Shown: positions 42,055 to 51,201 of the stretch, piece after piece | How the letters are laid out: every line of letters begins with the position of its first letter | Position numbering within the stretch: the first letter of the stretch is position 1 | NCBI RefSeq assembly: GCF_002584535.1 | Contig: NZ_NUOT01000069.1 | Location: forward strand, 5,706 to 69,705 | Direction: 5' to 3' | From: Bacillus cereus | GTDB lineage: Bacteria; Bacillota; Bacilli; Bacillales; Bacillaceae_G | DNA: 64,000 nucleotides | Position numbers and translations under genes: made by a program | Notes under the pieces: generated by a model | What the model was told of the DNA's origin: nothing | The model's database searches: none | The model's input: the letters and a program-made list of their open reading frames with translations, nothing else

Positions 42055-43128
42055 TTATTCCTCATCTTTCTCTAGTTTTTCAACAATTGCTTCATAAAAT
42101 CTCCGATTATCATCCACATTCACATGTACACGATTCACCTTTTTCGTAAATCCATATAGTAACTGCGCTGTTAACGGCTCTTTTAATTTGATTTCAAAGG
42201 TAGCCGGTTCTTTTATAAATTCCATTACCGTTGCTTCGAATATTTCTTTTCCTTCTTCCTTAGTTAATACTTCACCTTTGTAAAAGGAAATTTCTTCTAT
42301 TTGAAAAAATGGTACAACAATTTTCCTACCAAATCCAACTTGAATGATCATTTCTGTTTCTGTCATAATATATGGATTTTTACGGACTGCTTGTATCTCA
42401 GCTAAAAAATAAAGGATTCCATATATATTTAAAATGAGTAAAATCCAAGCTAACACTGGATTCCATTGATGAAGTAAATAATGAAACCCAATTGATTCAA
42501 TTAATGTTGCGTGAATCAGCATAATATAAAATGGAATTGCTCCAGTCTTTTTATGATATGAAAAAACATGCTGACTTTCTGGCATCTTTGTACGCCAAGA
42601 AAATAAAGCATAGTAAAATAACTTACATTCTGTAACGATCACATTTACTACAGTATTTCTTGTGAATGTTTTATCTAATGTTTTATCTAATGCCTTATCA
42701 ATTGCAAAAGAAAATGATGGATATTCATTCTTATATTGCTTATAACATCGTATAATCTTCGGTAATGCTCTAGCAGTCTTATATAGAATAAATAACTCTA
42801 AACCGATAAACACAATTTCTCCTGCAACTAAAATATAAGAAACAAATGAAAACGACTGTAAATAATCGCTTGGAATTATGAATCTTGCGGCAATATAGCC
42901 TGCTATTACAACTGGAAATATATAAGTTAACGAATAGCGTTTTCGTATGATAAAGAAATACGTAATAACTGGAATTACAATAAGAAAATCAAACAAGGAC
43001 CCTAGCACCATTTCCTTCGGTACAGCGGGTACAATAGGAAGTGTATATGCTAGATAATTTGATATTACAATTAAAGCAATAAGACCAATCGAAACATTTC
43101 TTCTTTTATGTGAAATTGAATCACTCAT
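42055..43128 (-). CDS. Multi-helix membrane protein of unknown function
   Basis: The 357-residue protein has eight or so hydrophobic segments in two blocks (VSIGLIALIVISNYLAYTLP, LVAGEIVFIGLELFILYK and WILLILNIYGILYFLAEI), a basic central loop with an internal tandem repeat (KALDKTLDKTFT) and a soluble C-terminal domain of about 90 residues rich in Lys and Glu (VPFFQIEEISFYKGEVLTKE). It is the last gene of the operon from the AAC(3)-like gene. I do not recognise a family. Confidence 0.7.
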   Translation of the reverse strand: MSDSISHKRRNVSIGLIALIVISNYLAYTLPIVPAVPKEMVLGSLFDFLIVIPVITYFFIIRKRYSLTYIFPVVIAGYIAARFIIPSDYLQSFSFVSYILVAGEIVFIGLELFILYKTARALPKIIRCYKQYKNEYPSFSFAIDKALDKTLDKTFTRNTVVNVIVTECKLFYYALFSWRTKMPESQHVFSYHKKTGAIPFYIMLIHATLIESIGFHYLLHQWNPVLAWILLILNIYGILYFLAEIQAVRKNPYIMTETEMIIQVGFGRKIVVPFFQIEEISFYKGEVLTKEEGKEIFEATVMEFIKEPATFEIKLKEPLTAQLLYGFTKKVNRVHVNVDDNRRFYEAIVEKLEKDEE

Positions 43129-43142
43129 GCACTCTCTCCTTT

Positions 43143-43517
43143 TTATTTAAAAATCTTATTAAGCTGGTCTTTATAGAACAAAATAGCTCTTTCATATTCT
43201 TTAATATTATATTTTGCAATGGAAAGAACTACTTTCATGGTTTCATTGTCCGGAAACTTTTTGAGCCCAGCTTCTAATGTAACAATCGCTTTATCGTATT
43301 CACCGATGCATCGATATGTACTTCCGAGTCCAATATATGCCCTACATAATGCTTCTCCTTTAAGTCCATTTACAATTGCTTTTTCGTAAAATGGAACAGC
43401 TTCTGTTTTAAGTCCCATTACATCATGTATATAAGCGCATTCATAGAGAACTTCTGGATGCTGGGTAAGGTTAGTTAACCCAATGAGTATATCCCTTACT
43501 TGTACATATTTCTTCAT
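43143..43517 (-). CDS. TPR repeat protein
   Basis: The 124-residue protein consists of three tetratricopeptide-like helix pairs (VLYECAYIHDVMGLKTEAVP, ALCRAYIGLGSTYRCIGEYD and EYERAILFYKDQL). It overlaps the HAD gene by four bases (ATGA) and precedes the membrane protein by 14 bp. TPR proteins form protein contacts, so it may scaffold its operon partners. Confidence 0.78.
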   Translation of the reverse strand: MKKYVQVRDILIGLTNLTQHPEVLYECAYIHDVMGLKTEAVPFYEKAIVNGLKGEALCRAYIGLGSTYRCIGEYDKAIVTLEAGLKKFPDNETMKVVLSIAKYNIKEYERAILFYKDQLNKIFK

Positions 43518-44341
43518 TCCGAAATTGAATCGTTTGCTCCAATAAGTGTTTCACCTACATCACTCCTTATCTGCTCCAGAATACATGCTATACCATCCTC
43601 TTCATTGCTATCTGTTATGCAATATGCTAATTCTTTTAGCTCCAAAATTGCATTTTCCATCGCAATTGGATAACCACATTCTTTGAACAAGCCGATATCA
43701 TTCCAATCATCACCAAATGCCATTACTTGTTTTGCACTTATCTCGTGCTTTTGGCACCAATTCAACACAGCATTTTCTTTCGAAACATTACGCCCCATTA
43801 TTTGGACGAGCTGATTTTGATCTGTACAAATTACGTTTACTTTATGCCGAAATTGTTCTTCTAATTTTTCATAGTGAGAAAACGAGTGTAACAGTATTTT
43901 AGATACAGAACGTTGTTTCATTTCTTCATTCGTCATAACAATCGGCTTCGTCGCTGTTATAAAATTTGTTTTTATATTTTGATTAATGTAACATGTATCT
44001 TGTACCTCAATTGCAATGAAAGAAGCAGGTTGCGTTTGCATAACAAAATTGATAATTTCCGCTGTGTGAACAGCATCAATTGGGTAATGGTAATTCATTT
44101 TTGTTATTTGATCCCGTAATAGAGCGCCATTGTAATACACCATCATTCCAATACTCTGTAATTCCTTTGGAAGAAACTGTTTTACAGAACGAGGAGCTCT
44201 TGCTGTCGCAAAAATAATATGTATTCCTTTTCTATGACAATCCAAAACTGCTTTTATATTTCTCTCTGATACCTTCTTTTCATTATTTAACAATGTACCA
44301 TCTAAATCTAATACAATGACTTTGATATTTTGAAAAAGCAT
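43514..44341 (-). CDS. HAD superfamily Cof-type phosphatase
   Basis: The ATG at 44341 lies seven bases after GGGAGAG; an upstream GTG is too close to it. The 275-residue protein is a Cof/YwpJ-type HAD hydrolase: the nucleophile motif VIVLDLDGTLLNNEKK near residue 8, motif II FATARAP near 45, and motif III/IV MAFGDDWNDIGLFKEC near 215. It should dephosphorylate a small sugar or cofactor phosphate. It overlaps the TPR gene and lies 16 bp after the CoaB-like gene. Confidence 0.9.
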   Translation of the reverse strand: MLFQNIKVIVLDLDGTLLNNEKKVSERNIKAVLDCHRKGIHIIFATARAPRSVKQFLPKELQSIGMMVYYNGALLRDQITKMNYHYPIDAVHTAEIINFVMQTQPASFIAIEVQDTCYINQNIKTNFITATKPIVMTNEEMKQRSVSKILLHSFSHYEKLEEQFRHKVNVICTDQNQLVQIMGRNVSKENAVLNWCQKHEISAKQVMAFGDDWNDIGLFKECGYPIAMENAILELKELAYCITDSNEEDGIACILEQIRSDVGETLIGANDSISE

Positions 44342-44357
44342 GAACACCTCTCCCTTT

Positions 44358-45065
44358 TTATAAACGGCCCAAACTCCCCTCTTCTACACGATTGCATAAC
44401 TGTTCTAATTTGGTTACAATCTCTTTTGCTGTTTCATCTTTCCCTTCACAAATACAAACATTACCATCTTCTCCGATTACATGATGGATGGCTGCATTTG
44501 AATATAATGAATGCGGAGAATTTGCTACCATAAGATTTGCTTTCGCCTGCCTCATTCTTTCACTCGCACGTTGAATTAATTCTACTTCATTGACATCGCT
44601 TTCAAGTTTAAATCCAACTAAAACCGTTTCTGGATCCCATTGTTTAATTTGTTTTAATATTTTTGGTGCTTTTTGAAAATGAATAATTGGTGCTATATCA
44701 CTTGAAATCTTCCCATTCTTATCAAGTATATTTCCATCTTGATCACAAATTTTATTAACGATCCAATCCGATCCAGCTGCCGCCATAATTACTGCATCAA
44801 TTTTCTCGTGTGTAATGATACTTTTCATCTTATCTTGTAAATCAACAATACCTTCGAATGGATGTAATTCTAATTGATCATTGGTAGTATGCGGCTTTTC
44901 AGCGAAATAACCATGTAAATATATAACGTGTGCTCCCTTTGTCATCGCTTCTTCAGCAAGCATTCTTCCGATTGTACCTTTTGCTAAATTTGTATGACCA
45001 CGTACTTGATCCCATTTCTCTAAACAGCCACCACTTGTAATTAAAATCTTTTTCCCCTTCATCAT
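44358..45065 (-). CDS. CoaB-like (phosphopantothenate-cysteine ligase fold) protein
   Basis: The ATG at 45065 is six bases after AAGGG and gives 235 residues. The fold is that of stand-alone CoaB: KKILITSGGCLEKWDQVRGHTN near residue 4, AAAGSDWIVNK near 98, and VLVGFKLESDVNEVEL near 160 with KANLMVANSP. The usual TNxSSGxMG segment of CoaB reads TNLAKGTIG, so substrate use may have shifted. It lies between the AAC(3)-like gene and the HAD gene. It may be a paralog of CoaBC with a different carboxylate substrate. Confidence 0.75.
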   Translation of the reverse strand: MMKGKKILITSGGCLEKWDQVRGHTNLAKGTIGRMLAEEAMTKGAHVIYLHGYFAEKPHTTNDQLELHPFEGIVDLQDKMKSIITHEKIDAVIMAAAGSDWIVNKICDQDGNILDKNGKISSDIAPIIHFQKAPKILKQIKQWDPETVLVGFKLESDVNEVELIQRASERMRQAKANLMVANSPHSLYSNAAIHHVIGEDGNVCICEGKDETAKEIVTKLEQLCNRVEEGSLGRL

Positions 45066-45074
45066 AACCATCCC

Positions 45075-45881
45075 TTACTTATTTTTCGAACGAAACCATT
45101 GTACACCAAAGTCAACAATTTCTTTTTGTTTCATTAATCTACACGTTGCATTTCCTACTTTATTAATTGTTACAGCATTTATACGTTCAAACTCTTTTCC
45201 AATCTCAACAAACAAGTCAGAATCATAATCCATTTCATCGAACTCTTTCCACACCCTTATGTTATTTTCTAAAACGGGTGCTCCAACTTTAATTAATTCA
45301 CGTGCTCCTGTACGTATTTCAGATAGGTGAATCGATGTATTAGAATCATAGCCTACACCTATCAACAATACATATCCATCTAAATCATATATTTTCTTTA
45401 AAGGTGAGTGTTCTCCAAAACTAATGGAAAGTGAATGCTCAGCTATAATAGTCTCTGCATGTTTCCCCCATACTGCGAAGCTATTTAATGGATGATTACT
45501 CCGTTTTACATTCGGATATGTACGAAAACATTCTACAACTTTTCCCATCGCGAGTGTTGGGGTTATATCTGGATGGAATGCTGGAACGTTGTCTCGAATA
45601 ATTTGCCACCAGCTTTCTGGGACAGGAGGTCTTGCCCAATTTTTTGGATCCGATAAATCAGACGTTTGTGTCGGCATAATGATCGTACCTTCTTCAGTAA
45701 TTACATTCATTAACGCTTCTACAACCGCGACTGCCCCACCAGATACCCAACCAATTGAACTAAGAGAAGAATGAACAATCACTGTCATTCCTTTTTTAAG
45801 TCCTAATGCCTGTAAATCATTCGATATCGTTTCAATTGTATTTGGTAATTGCGTTTCCGCCACTATGTCGTTTATTTTCAT
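45075..45881 (-). CDS. AAC(3) family aminoglycoside N3-acetyltransferase-like protein
   Basis: The 268-residue protein is of the AAC(3) family (antibiotic N-acetyltransferase): the CoA-binding start [21 protein letters not shown] near residue 33, the [16 protein letters not shown] segment near 65, and [15 protein letters not shown] near 128, with [14 protein letters not shown] near 175. GGGGGAG precedes the ATG. A structurally solved B. anthracis relative (BA2930) is the closest from memory. It is the first of five close genes, so its real substrate may be a metabolite handled by the CoaB-like and HAD partners rather than a drug. Confidence 0.88.
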   Translation of the reverse strand: MKINDIVAETQLPNTIETISNDLQALGLKKGMTVIVHSSLSSIGWVSGGAVAVVEALMNVITEEGTIIMPTQTSDLSDPKNWARPPVPESWWQIIRDNVPAFHPDITPTLAMGKVVECFRTYPNVKRSNHPLNSFAVWGKHAETIIAEHSLSISFGEHSPLKKIYDLDGYVLLIGVGYDSNTSIHLSEIRTGARELIKVGAPVLENNIRVWKEFDEMDYDSDLFVEIGKEFERINAVTINKVGNATCRLMKQKEIVDFGVQWFRSKNK

Positions 45882-46089
45882 GATTACTCCCCCGTTTGTT
45901 CTGTGTTAAGATTTTACAAACTACCAATTTTCACTTTGAATTCACTCTCAATATTTTATCATATTTTTCTCAATTTTTAATCTAAACAAACACGTTAAGT
46001 ACTAAATTTATAAATATAAGATTAAAAATTCGAAATAGTAAATTTATGGTATAATTATATGAATCATATTCTTTTTAAAGGTGGATAAT

Positions 46090-46539
46090 ATGAAAAAATT
46101 CATATTCATTTTTGGAGTACTGTGTATGATCGGATTAAGTGGATGTACTCTATTTACAAGCGATTATGAAAGCTATTGGGTTCTAGAAAAATCTAGATAT
46201 AATGAAGGTGAATTCGGACCAATTAATCTGTATGAAAAAGCACAAGAAGATCCAACACTTGTTCATCACTCAATTGAAAGAATTAGCGAAGAAAAAATGA
46301 TGATATTTTTAGCATTTGGCGAAAAATATCAGAATGATAAAATTACAGTAAAAGAAGTGAAAGATGAAAAAGATAAATCAGTTATTGTATTACATGTGGA
46401 AAAAGATAAAGGTAGAGATAAAAACCCTGTTATGTATATTGGCGTAAATAAATTAAGAGACTCTGTAAACATTGTAAATGAAGATGGTAAAAAAATTTTT
46501 GAGATAAAACAGAATGAAGGAGTTACGTCACAACAATAA
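46090..46539 (+). CDS. Small lipoprotein
   Basis: The ATG at 46090 follows AAAGGTGG. The 149-residue product has a signal peptide with the lipobox LSGC (MKKFIFIFGVLCMIGLSGC), so it is lipid-anchored outside the membrane after Cys 19. The mature part is charged and beta-like (NDKITVKEVKDEKDKSVIVL). It is monocistronic with its own bidirectional terminator. Function unknown. Confidence 0.75.
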   Translation: MKKFIFIFGVLCMIGLSGCTLFTSDYESYWVLEKSRYNEGEFGPINLYEKAQEDPTLVHHSIERISEEKMMIFLAFGEKYQNDKITVKEVKDEKDKSVIVLHVEKDKGRDKNPVMYIGVNKLRDSVNIVNEDGKKIFEIKQNEGVTSQQ

Positions 46540-46570
46540 AAACACAATACTTCATAACTAAAAAACCAAA

Positions 46571-46611
46571 GAAAAAGACGTCCTTATCTTCATAAGAAAT
46601 CCGTCTTTTTC
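46571..46611. terminator. Bidirectional terminator
   Basis: GAAAAAGACG and CGTCTTTTTC form a 10-bp stem between convergent genes. Confidence 0.75.
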
Positions 46612-46634
46612 ATTCTATTACTTTATACAAACTA

Positions 46635-47363
46635 TCACGATTTTACAATCTCGCTACCTTTTTCAGCATAACTCATATCGCCAACAGACTCAATTTTATA
46701 CGTCCCATCTTGATAGAGAATTTTAGTTACACTTGCATTTTCTACCCCCATTTTTGTTTTACTACTATCAAGCATTTCTACTAATGAAGTGATCATCAGT
46801 CCATGAGATACGATTAAAACGTTACCTCCTCCATTTTTGGCGGTGTCTTCACTAATTTTATCAATTTCTTTTTTGATACGAGTTGAAAATACTTCCCAAT
46901 TTTCAGCTTGTTTTGTAGAGTCTGCTTCTACAATGAAATTGGTAATCTCTTTAATAGAGAACTTCATTAATTCAGTCGCTGATTTCACACCAGCAAGGTT
47001 TTTAATAGCCTCCCACATATTTTCAATCTTTTCACCTTCATAAATCCCAAAATTTAATTCACGTAAATCTTTCCTTTGTTCAAGTTTTAAATTTGATTGT
47101 CCACTATACTTTAATACTAAGTTAGCAGTTTCAATTGCACGCCCACTATCACTACTATAAGCATCAACAAAAAGAATATCTTGTAATCCATTCCCTAAAC
47201 CTTTAGCTACTTCAATGCCTTTCTCCACTAATGGAGAATCAGCCCAGCCTTGTACACGTTCATTTGTGTTTAATATTGTTTTGCCGTGTCTAGTAATATA
47301 TAACGTAACGATATTATCCATGTTTTTATCTGTTATATTTATATCTTTTTCCATATTATTCAT
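46635..47363 (-). CDS. Histidine phosphatase (phosphoglycerate mutase-like) family protein
   Basis: The 242-residue protein has the phosphoglycerate-mutase fold: LYITRHGKTILNTNERVQGW (RHG motif, near residue 25), SSDSGRAIETANLVL near 70, the Glu in LRELNFGIYEGE near 100, and VLIVSHGLMITSLVEML near 185 for the second catalytic His. The N-terminal stretch of about 16 residues (MEKDINITDKNMDN) is an extension. The substrate is unknown. Confidence 0.88.
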   Translation of the reverse strand: MNNMEKDINITDKNMDNIVTLYITRHGKTILNTNERVQGWADSPLVEKGIEVAKGLGNGLQDILFVDAYSSDSGRAIETANLVLKYSGQSNLKLEQRKDLRELNFGIYEGEKIENMWEAIKNLAGVKSATELMKFSIKEITNFIVEADSTKQAENWEVFSTRIKKEIDKISEDTAKNGGGNVLIVSHGLMITSLVEMLDSSKTKMGVENASVTKILYQDGTYKIESVGDMSYAEKGSEIVKS

Positions 47364-47546
47364 TTCTTTCTCTCCCTTTAGCCTAATCTATTTGTTCTAT
47401 CCTTACTATGCGAAAACACGTCTCAGTAAACAGGAACTCCCACCTTTATTATATGTTACATATAAAGTTAGTATATATCAATTCATATGATTAAAACAAA
47501 AAAGGATCAGCCCACTATAATTATGCATCCGTTCCTTTCTCTTTAC

Positions 47547-47705
47547 TTAATCACTATAATCTGCAACTAGGAATTCAATTTCCCATCGTTGCCTTAGTAC
47601 AGTCACTTCCACCATAATGCTTTCCCTTCTCACTTTACTTATCTTATAGAATATATGATTGTCTTCTAATCTATTTAGAAAATGAATGAATCCTTTTAAT
47701 TCCAT
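47547..47705 (-). CDS. Small conserved protein, possibly truncated
   Basis: A 52-residue frame begins MELKGFIHFLNRLEDNHIFY, continues KISKVRRESIMVEVTVLRQ, and ends RWEIEFLVADYSD. The segment IMVEV...RWEIEF looks like a conserved beta pair of a small Bacillus family whose members I remember as longer, so this copy may be shortened at the C-terminus. A TAGGA precedes the ATG. The rest of the 47364-47762 gap holds only the downstream terminator. Confidence 0.5.
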   Translation of the reverse strand: MELKGFIHFLNRLEDNHIFYKISKVRRESIMVEVTVLRQRWEIEFLVADYSD

Positions 47706-47723
47706 GTAAATTCCTACATAAAA

Positions 47724-47760
47724 AAAATATTAGCTCCTTATTTTCAAAGAGCTAATATTC
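47724..47760 (-). terminator. Terminator of the DMT transporter gene
   Basis: AATATTAGCTC and GAGCTAATATT form a perfect 11-bp stem followed by TTTTTTT on the minus strand. Confidence 0.85.
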
Positions 47761-47762
47761 AT

Positions 47763-48701
47763 TCACGCCGTTATTTTTTCATCCTTTTTCACGACAACTG
47801 CAACATAGCTATGCAAAATCATTCCAACCACCACTAAACTCATTCCAATCCATGATAGCGATGATGGAAACGGAGCAGATAACCATATCAACTCCCCTAA
47901 TAGCGCAAATAAAACCTCACCAGATTGCGTCGCTTCTACAGTAGCTAATTTCTGCGGATCATCCTTTACAAGGTCAGTTGCAAAGAAAAATAATACAGTA
48001 GCAATTAAACCAGAACTAATTGCTACGATGAAGCATTGGAAGACTTGGTCACTTGATGGCAAGCCATTTGTAGAAACCTCATAACCTGATAACAAAAACC
48101 AAAATGGTAAACTTGCGAGTGTCATTCCAAGAACTCGCTGAAAAACATCTATCTCACCTTTACATATTTGCATCATTTTCCGATTACCAAATGGATAAGC
48201 AAACGCTGCAACTATTACAGGAACTACACATAAAACAGTTTCACGAATCCCTAAAGAAGAAGCTTGCTCTACTTGCATGAGAAGAACACCTAATAATATG
48301 ACAGCAGACATCATCAATTCTTTCATTGGAATTTTTTTATGTAGCGAATTCGTTGCGAAGAATGGTGTTAATAAAATTCCTGCTATAATCGTAATTTGCC
48401 ATGTTGAGGCAACGAGCCACCCTGGTCCAAATGCACCTGCGAAACTAAGTGGTGCATAAAAAAGACCGAAGCCCACAATACTCCATAACAACCACTCTTT
48501 CGGATTATTTTTCATATATTGAAAGAGTTGCTTTAAGTTTCCTCTATACATGACTATCATGACAAGTAGCGGAACCATAAAGTAATATCGTAACGATGCA
48601 CTCCAAATCCAGCTTCCCCCTTGTAAGTCCATCGCACGGTTCAAAATAAATGTAAAGGCAAAGAAAAACGATGCCAAAACTCCCGCTGCAATTGCTTTCA
48701 T
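47763..48701 (-). CDS. DMT superfamily multidrug resistance efflux-like transporter
   Basis: The 312-residue protein has ten membrane helices in the DMT layout; it opens MKAIAAGVLASFFFAFTFILN and contains FGLFYAPLSFAGAFGPGWL and KLATVEATQSGEVLFALLGE, typical of the EmrE-like multidrug efflux transporter subfamily annotated in bacilli. It exports an unknown compound. AAGGGGTT precedes the ATG. It is monocistronic. Confidence 0.85.
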   Translation of the reverse strand: MKAIAAGVLASFFFAFTFILNRAMDLQGGSWIWSASLRYYFMVPLLVMIVMYRGNLKQLFQYMKNNPKEWLLWSIVGFGLFYAPLSFAGAFGPGWLVASTWQITIIAGILLTPFFATNSLHKKIPMKELMMSAVILLGVLLMQVEQASSLGIRETVLCVVPVIVAAFAYPFGNRKMMQICKGEIDVFQRVLGMTLASLPFWFLLSGYEVSTNGLPSSDQVFQCFIVAISSGLIATVLFFFATDLVKDDPQKLATVEATQSGEVLFALLGELIWLSAPFPSSLSWIGMSLVVVGMILHSYVAVVVKKDEKITA

Positions 48702-48795
48702 CCTAAAACCCCTTATACCGTTTTCCCTCTACTATATAACAAAATATAATCAATTTGAAATAAAATTCGGAAATTTCATGCTTGAATTAGTGCTT

Positions 48796-49314
48796 TTATA
48801 TGTTTATTTCTTGTCGATACAATTTCCGTAATCGGCTTATGTGAGCTTGATGATAGCGGCTATGATCAGCTATATGCCATATCCCCCACCTAATCGTAGC
48901 TGTTTCAGCTTTTTCATAATAGACTTCGCGGGTTAAGTCGGTTTCTATTAGTTTTATACATTCATTATAAAACATATTATGAACATCTTGATAATCGTGC
49001 ATGAGTTCTTGCAAAGAACCTTTTGTTATATTGGGCAATTCTCCTTTTTCATCAAGCATAGGACCATATTTTTCTTGTAATACTAATGGAGCCTGCACAC
49101 CTTTCAAACGATACACCCAATGTAAATCTACAACTGCTAAATGCTGAAGAAGCTGTCCGATGCTATTTTCATCATTAGAAGGACCTTTGTAATACAATTC
49201 TTCTTTTCCTACACCTTCAACTAGATCTCTTAATCTTTTGAATGTGTCACTTACAGTAGCATATAATATTGCAACATGAGGGTTCATGTCCCTTTCTAAA
49301 TATAAATCTTTCAC
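48796..49314 (-). CDS. DinB-like four-helix protein
   Basis: The 172-residue protein has GTG as start after GGGAGA. The DinB/YfiT marks are QLLQHLAVVDLHWVYRLKG near residue 55 (first His) and WGIWHIADHSRYHQAHISRL near 145 with the other two His. It is intact, unlike the frameshifted copy at 18065. The function of most members is unknown. Confidence 0.8.
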   Translation of the reverse strand: MKDLYLERDMNPHVAILYATVSDTFKRLRDLVEGVGKEELYYKGPSNDENSIGQLLQHLAVVDLHWVYRLKGVQAPLVLQEKYGPMLDEKGELPNITKGSLQELMHDYQDVHNMFYNECIKLIETDLTREVYYEKAETATIRWGIWHIADHSRYHQAHISRLRKLYRQEINI

Positions 49315-49430
49315 TGTAATTCTCCCATCTAACTCTTTATCTTTTCATTGATCTCAGTTGCCTGTTCATGATGATTATAATGAATACGCCTCTTGTTTTT
49401 AAACACCTTCAACCCTTTTGAAACATTCTC

Positions 49431-49931
49431 TTAGAGAAATAAAACCATGTGCTCCTCATTACGATATACATCATTCATTTTCAACGCTCTTCTTTCTACA
49501 CCATACGTTGTAAAACCCATTGATTGATACAATGTTTTTGCTGCTTTATTATCTGAAACAACTCCTAAATTAATTTGCTCAATTTTCAGCTCTCTTGCTT
49601 TTTCAATTACTGCTCCAATTAAACATTTTGCGAATCCTTTCCCTCTACTTTGAGCATCTACATACATAGCAACAAGATGTCCTTTATGCTTAAAGGCTGC
49701 CTTTTGCTCTGTCAGTAATGTTACTACACCTAGCAGTCGATTTTCGTTATTAAAAGCTCCAAATGTGTAACTAGTTTTTGAATTAAAATTTTGAGCAACT
49801 TCCTCTACAGGATTTTCTTTTTGCATCGCTTCTTCATACGTGGTCACAAATGCATCTGGATTTACTCGTAATGCCTGCAAACGTAAATCCCAATATTGCA
49901 CTGCGTTAAGGTCAGATAAAATTCGAATCAT
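49431..49931 (-). CDS. GNAT family N-acetyltransferase
   Basis: The ATG at 49931 lies nine bases after AAAGGA and gives 166 residues. The GNAT order is clear: MIRILSDLNAVQYWDLRLQAL, the central strand LLGVVTLLTEQ, motif A LVAMYVDAQSRGKGFAKCLIG near residue 90 (R/Q-x-x-G-x-G/A type) and motif B INLGVVSDNKAAKTLYQSMGF. The substrate is unknown. Confidence 0.85.
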   Translation of the reverse strand: MIRILSDLNAVQYWDLRLQALRVNPDAFVTTYEEAMQKENPVEEVAQNFNSKTSYTFGAFNNENRLLGVVTLLTEQKAAFKHKGHLVAMYVDAQSRGKGFAKCLIGAVIEKARELKIEQINLGVVSDNKAAKTLYQSMGFTTYGVERRALKMNDVYRNEEHMVLFL

Positions 49932-49954
49932 TTTTATACATCCTTTCATAATTA

Positions 49955-49985
49955 AAAAGAAAAACCTGCTCTTTTAGCAGGTTTA
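49955..49985 (-). terminator. Terminator of the DUF5105 lipoprotein gene
   Basis: AAACCTGCT and AGCAGGTTT form a 9-bp stem with a 5-nt loop and TTTCTTTTT on the minus strand. Confidence 0.75.
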
Positions 49986-50068
49986 ACTCATATTTTTATT
50001 TTCTCTCTATATCGTCTTTAATAAATTACCGTGTTCTAAATAATATGTTTAATTAATTGATTCATACA

Positions 50069-51121
50069 TCATTTCATAAAAATACGATTCATACTTCCAG
50101 CAGATGTAGAATTTAATTTCCATTGATTTTTACCATGTTTCTCCATCTCAACTTCAGCCTTTTCTTCAATGCTAGAAGTTGTTACCTCTTGTAACAATTT
50201 CTCATAAACAGCAAATACCTGATTAACAATTTGTTCATCTGTGGCATTTGGATTTGTTGAAGCAAAGTTCATCATTTCACTTTGCATTTTAGATTCTAAT
50301 GCACTATTATCAATTGGTTTCCCTTTAATTTCAACCTTTGCTTTTCCATTTTTATTTGAAATTACTTTCGTTTCATACTTTACATTTTTTTGAATAGCTA
50401 ACTTTATTTTTCCTAATAAACTTTTTAATAAATCGTCATTCACCTTTTGACCGATTTCTCTTTCCATCGTTTGCTTAAATGCTGCTTCAAAATCATTTAA
50501 AAATTGAGTACTATCTTCACCAGTTAAAGTTTTTAATTTCCCCGCATCTTTGTCATAAAATGCTGCATTTATGTAGGCATTTAACGCTTCTGCTGGCTTT
50601 TGTAAATCCTTCGCCTTTTCAGCTAATTTTTTGCCATCAATCTTATATCTTACTTTTTCATCTTTATCTTTTTTCGGATCTGAAATGAACTTTGTATACA
50701 CTAGTTCATACTTTTCTCCAGCTTCTACATCAAAAAATATATTACCAGTAATTGACTTACCCTTATCCAACTCTCCAGGATTTAAGTTTCCTTCTGATCC
50801 AAAATAGGTTTTCATTTTCTTATCATCAAGATATAGAGCGAAATCATTTGGAAGAATATTTAATGATTTATCACCTTTATTTTTCATTGTCACTTCTACT
50901 TTTAATACTTGCTCATTTTCTAGTTTAGCGTATTGATCAGGTAAGACAAATTCAGCACTTTCTAATGTCATCTCGACATCTTTTAATTTGCTTGTGTCCC
51001 CTACTTCACTTACTTTTGTTTCCTCAGGTTTAGATTCTGTCTTCTTTGAGTTACAACCACTTAGAATACCTGCTGCTAAAATAGTTGCAAAGCAAATAGA
51101 CATGACTTTCTTGTTAATCAA
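50069..51121 (-). CDS. DUF5105-type lipoprotein with an N-terminal DUF4352-like domain
   Basis: The TTG start (51121) follows GGGGAG. The 350-residue product has a signal peptide with lipobox LSGC (ATILAAGILSGCNSKK), then a Ser/Lys/Glu-rich linker, an immunoglobulin-like beta domain (VEMTLESAEFVLPDQYA to about residue 160; DUF4352-like), and a helical C-terminal domain resembling DUF5105 (LQKPAEALNAYINAAFYDKD). It is anchored on the outer face of the membrane. The role of these lipoproteins is unknown; some are sporulation- or stress-related. Confidence 0.8.
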   Translation of the reverse strand: MINKKVMSICFATILAAGILSGCNSKKTESKPEETKVSEVGDTSKLKDVEMTLESAEFVLPDQYAKLENEQVLKVEVTMKNKGDKSLNILPNDFALYLDDKKMKTYFGSEGNLNPGELDKGKSITGNIFFDVEAGEKYELVYTKFISDPKKDKDEKVRYKIDGKKLAEKAKDLQKPAEALNAYINAAFYDKDAGKLKTLTGEDSTQFLNDFEAAFKQTMEREIGQKVNDDLLKSLLGKIKLAIQKNVKYETKVISNKNGKAKVEIKGKPIDNSALESKMQSEMMNFASTNPNATDEQIVNQVFAVYEKLLQEVTTSSIEEKAEVEMEKHGKNQWKLNSTSAGSMNRIFMK

Positions 51122-51201
51122 TTATGCCACTCCCCTTTGTAAAATAAAAACAATTCATTAACTAATCTTAATTATATACAATAATACGACAATTTGTGTA
51201 G

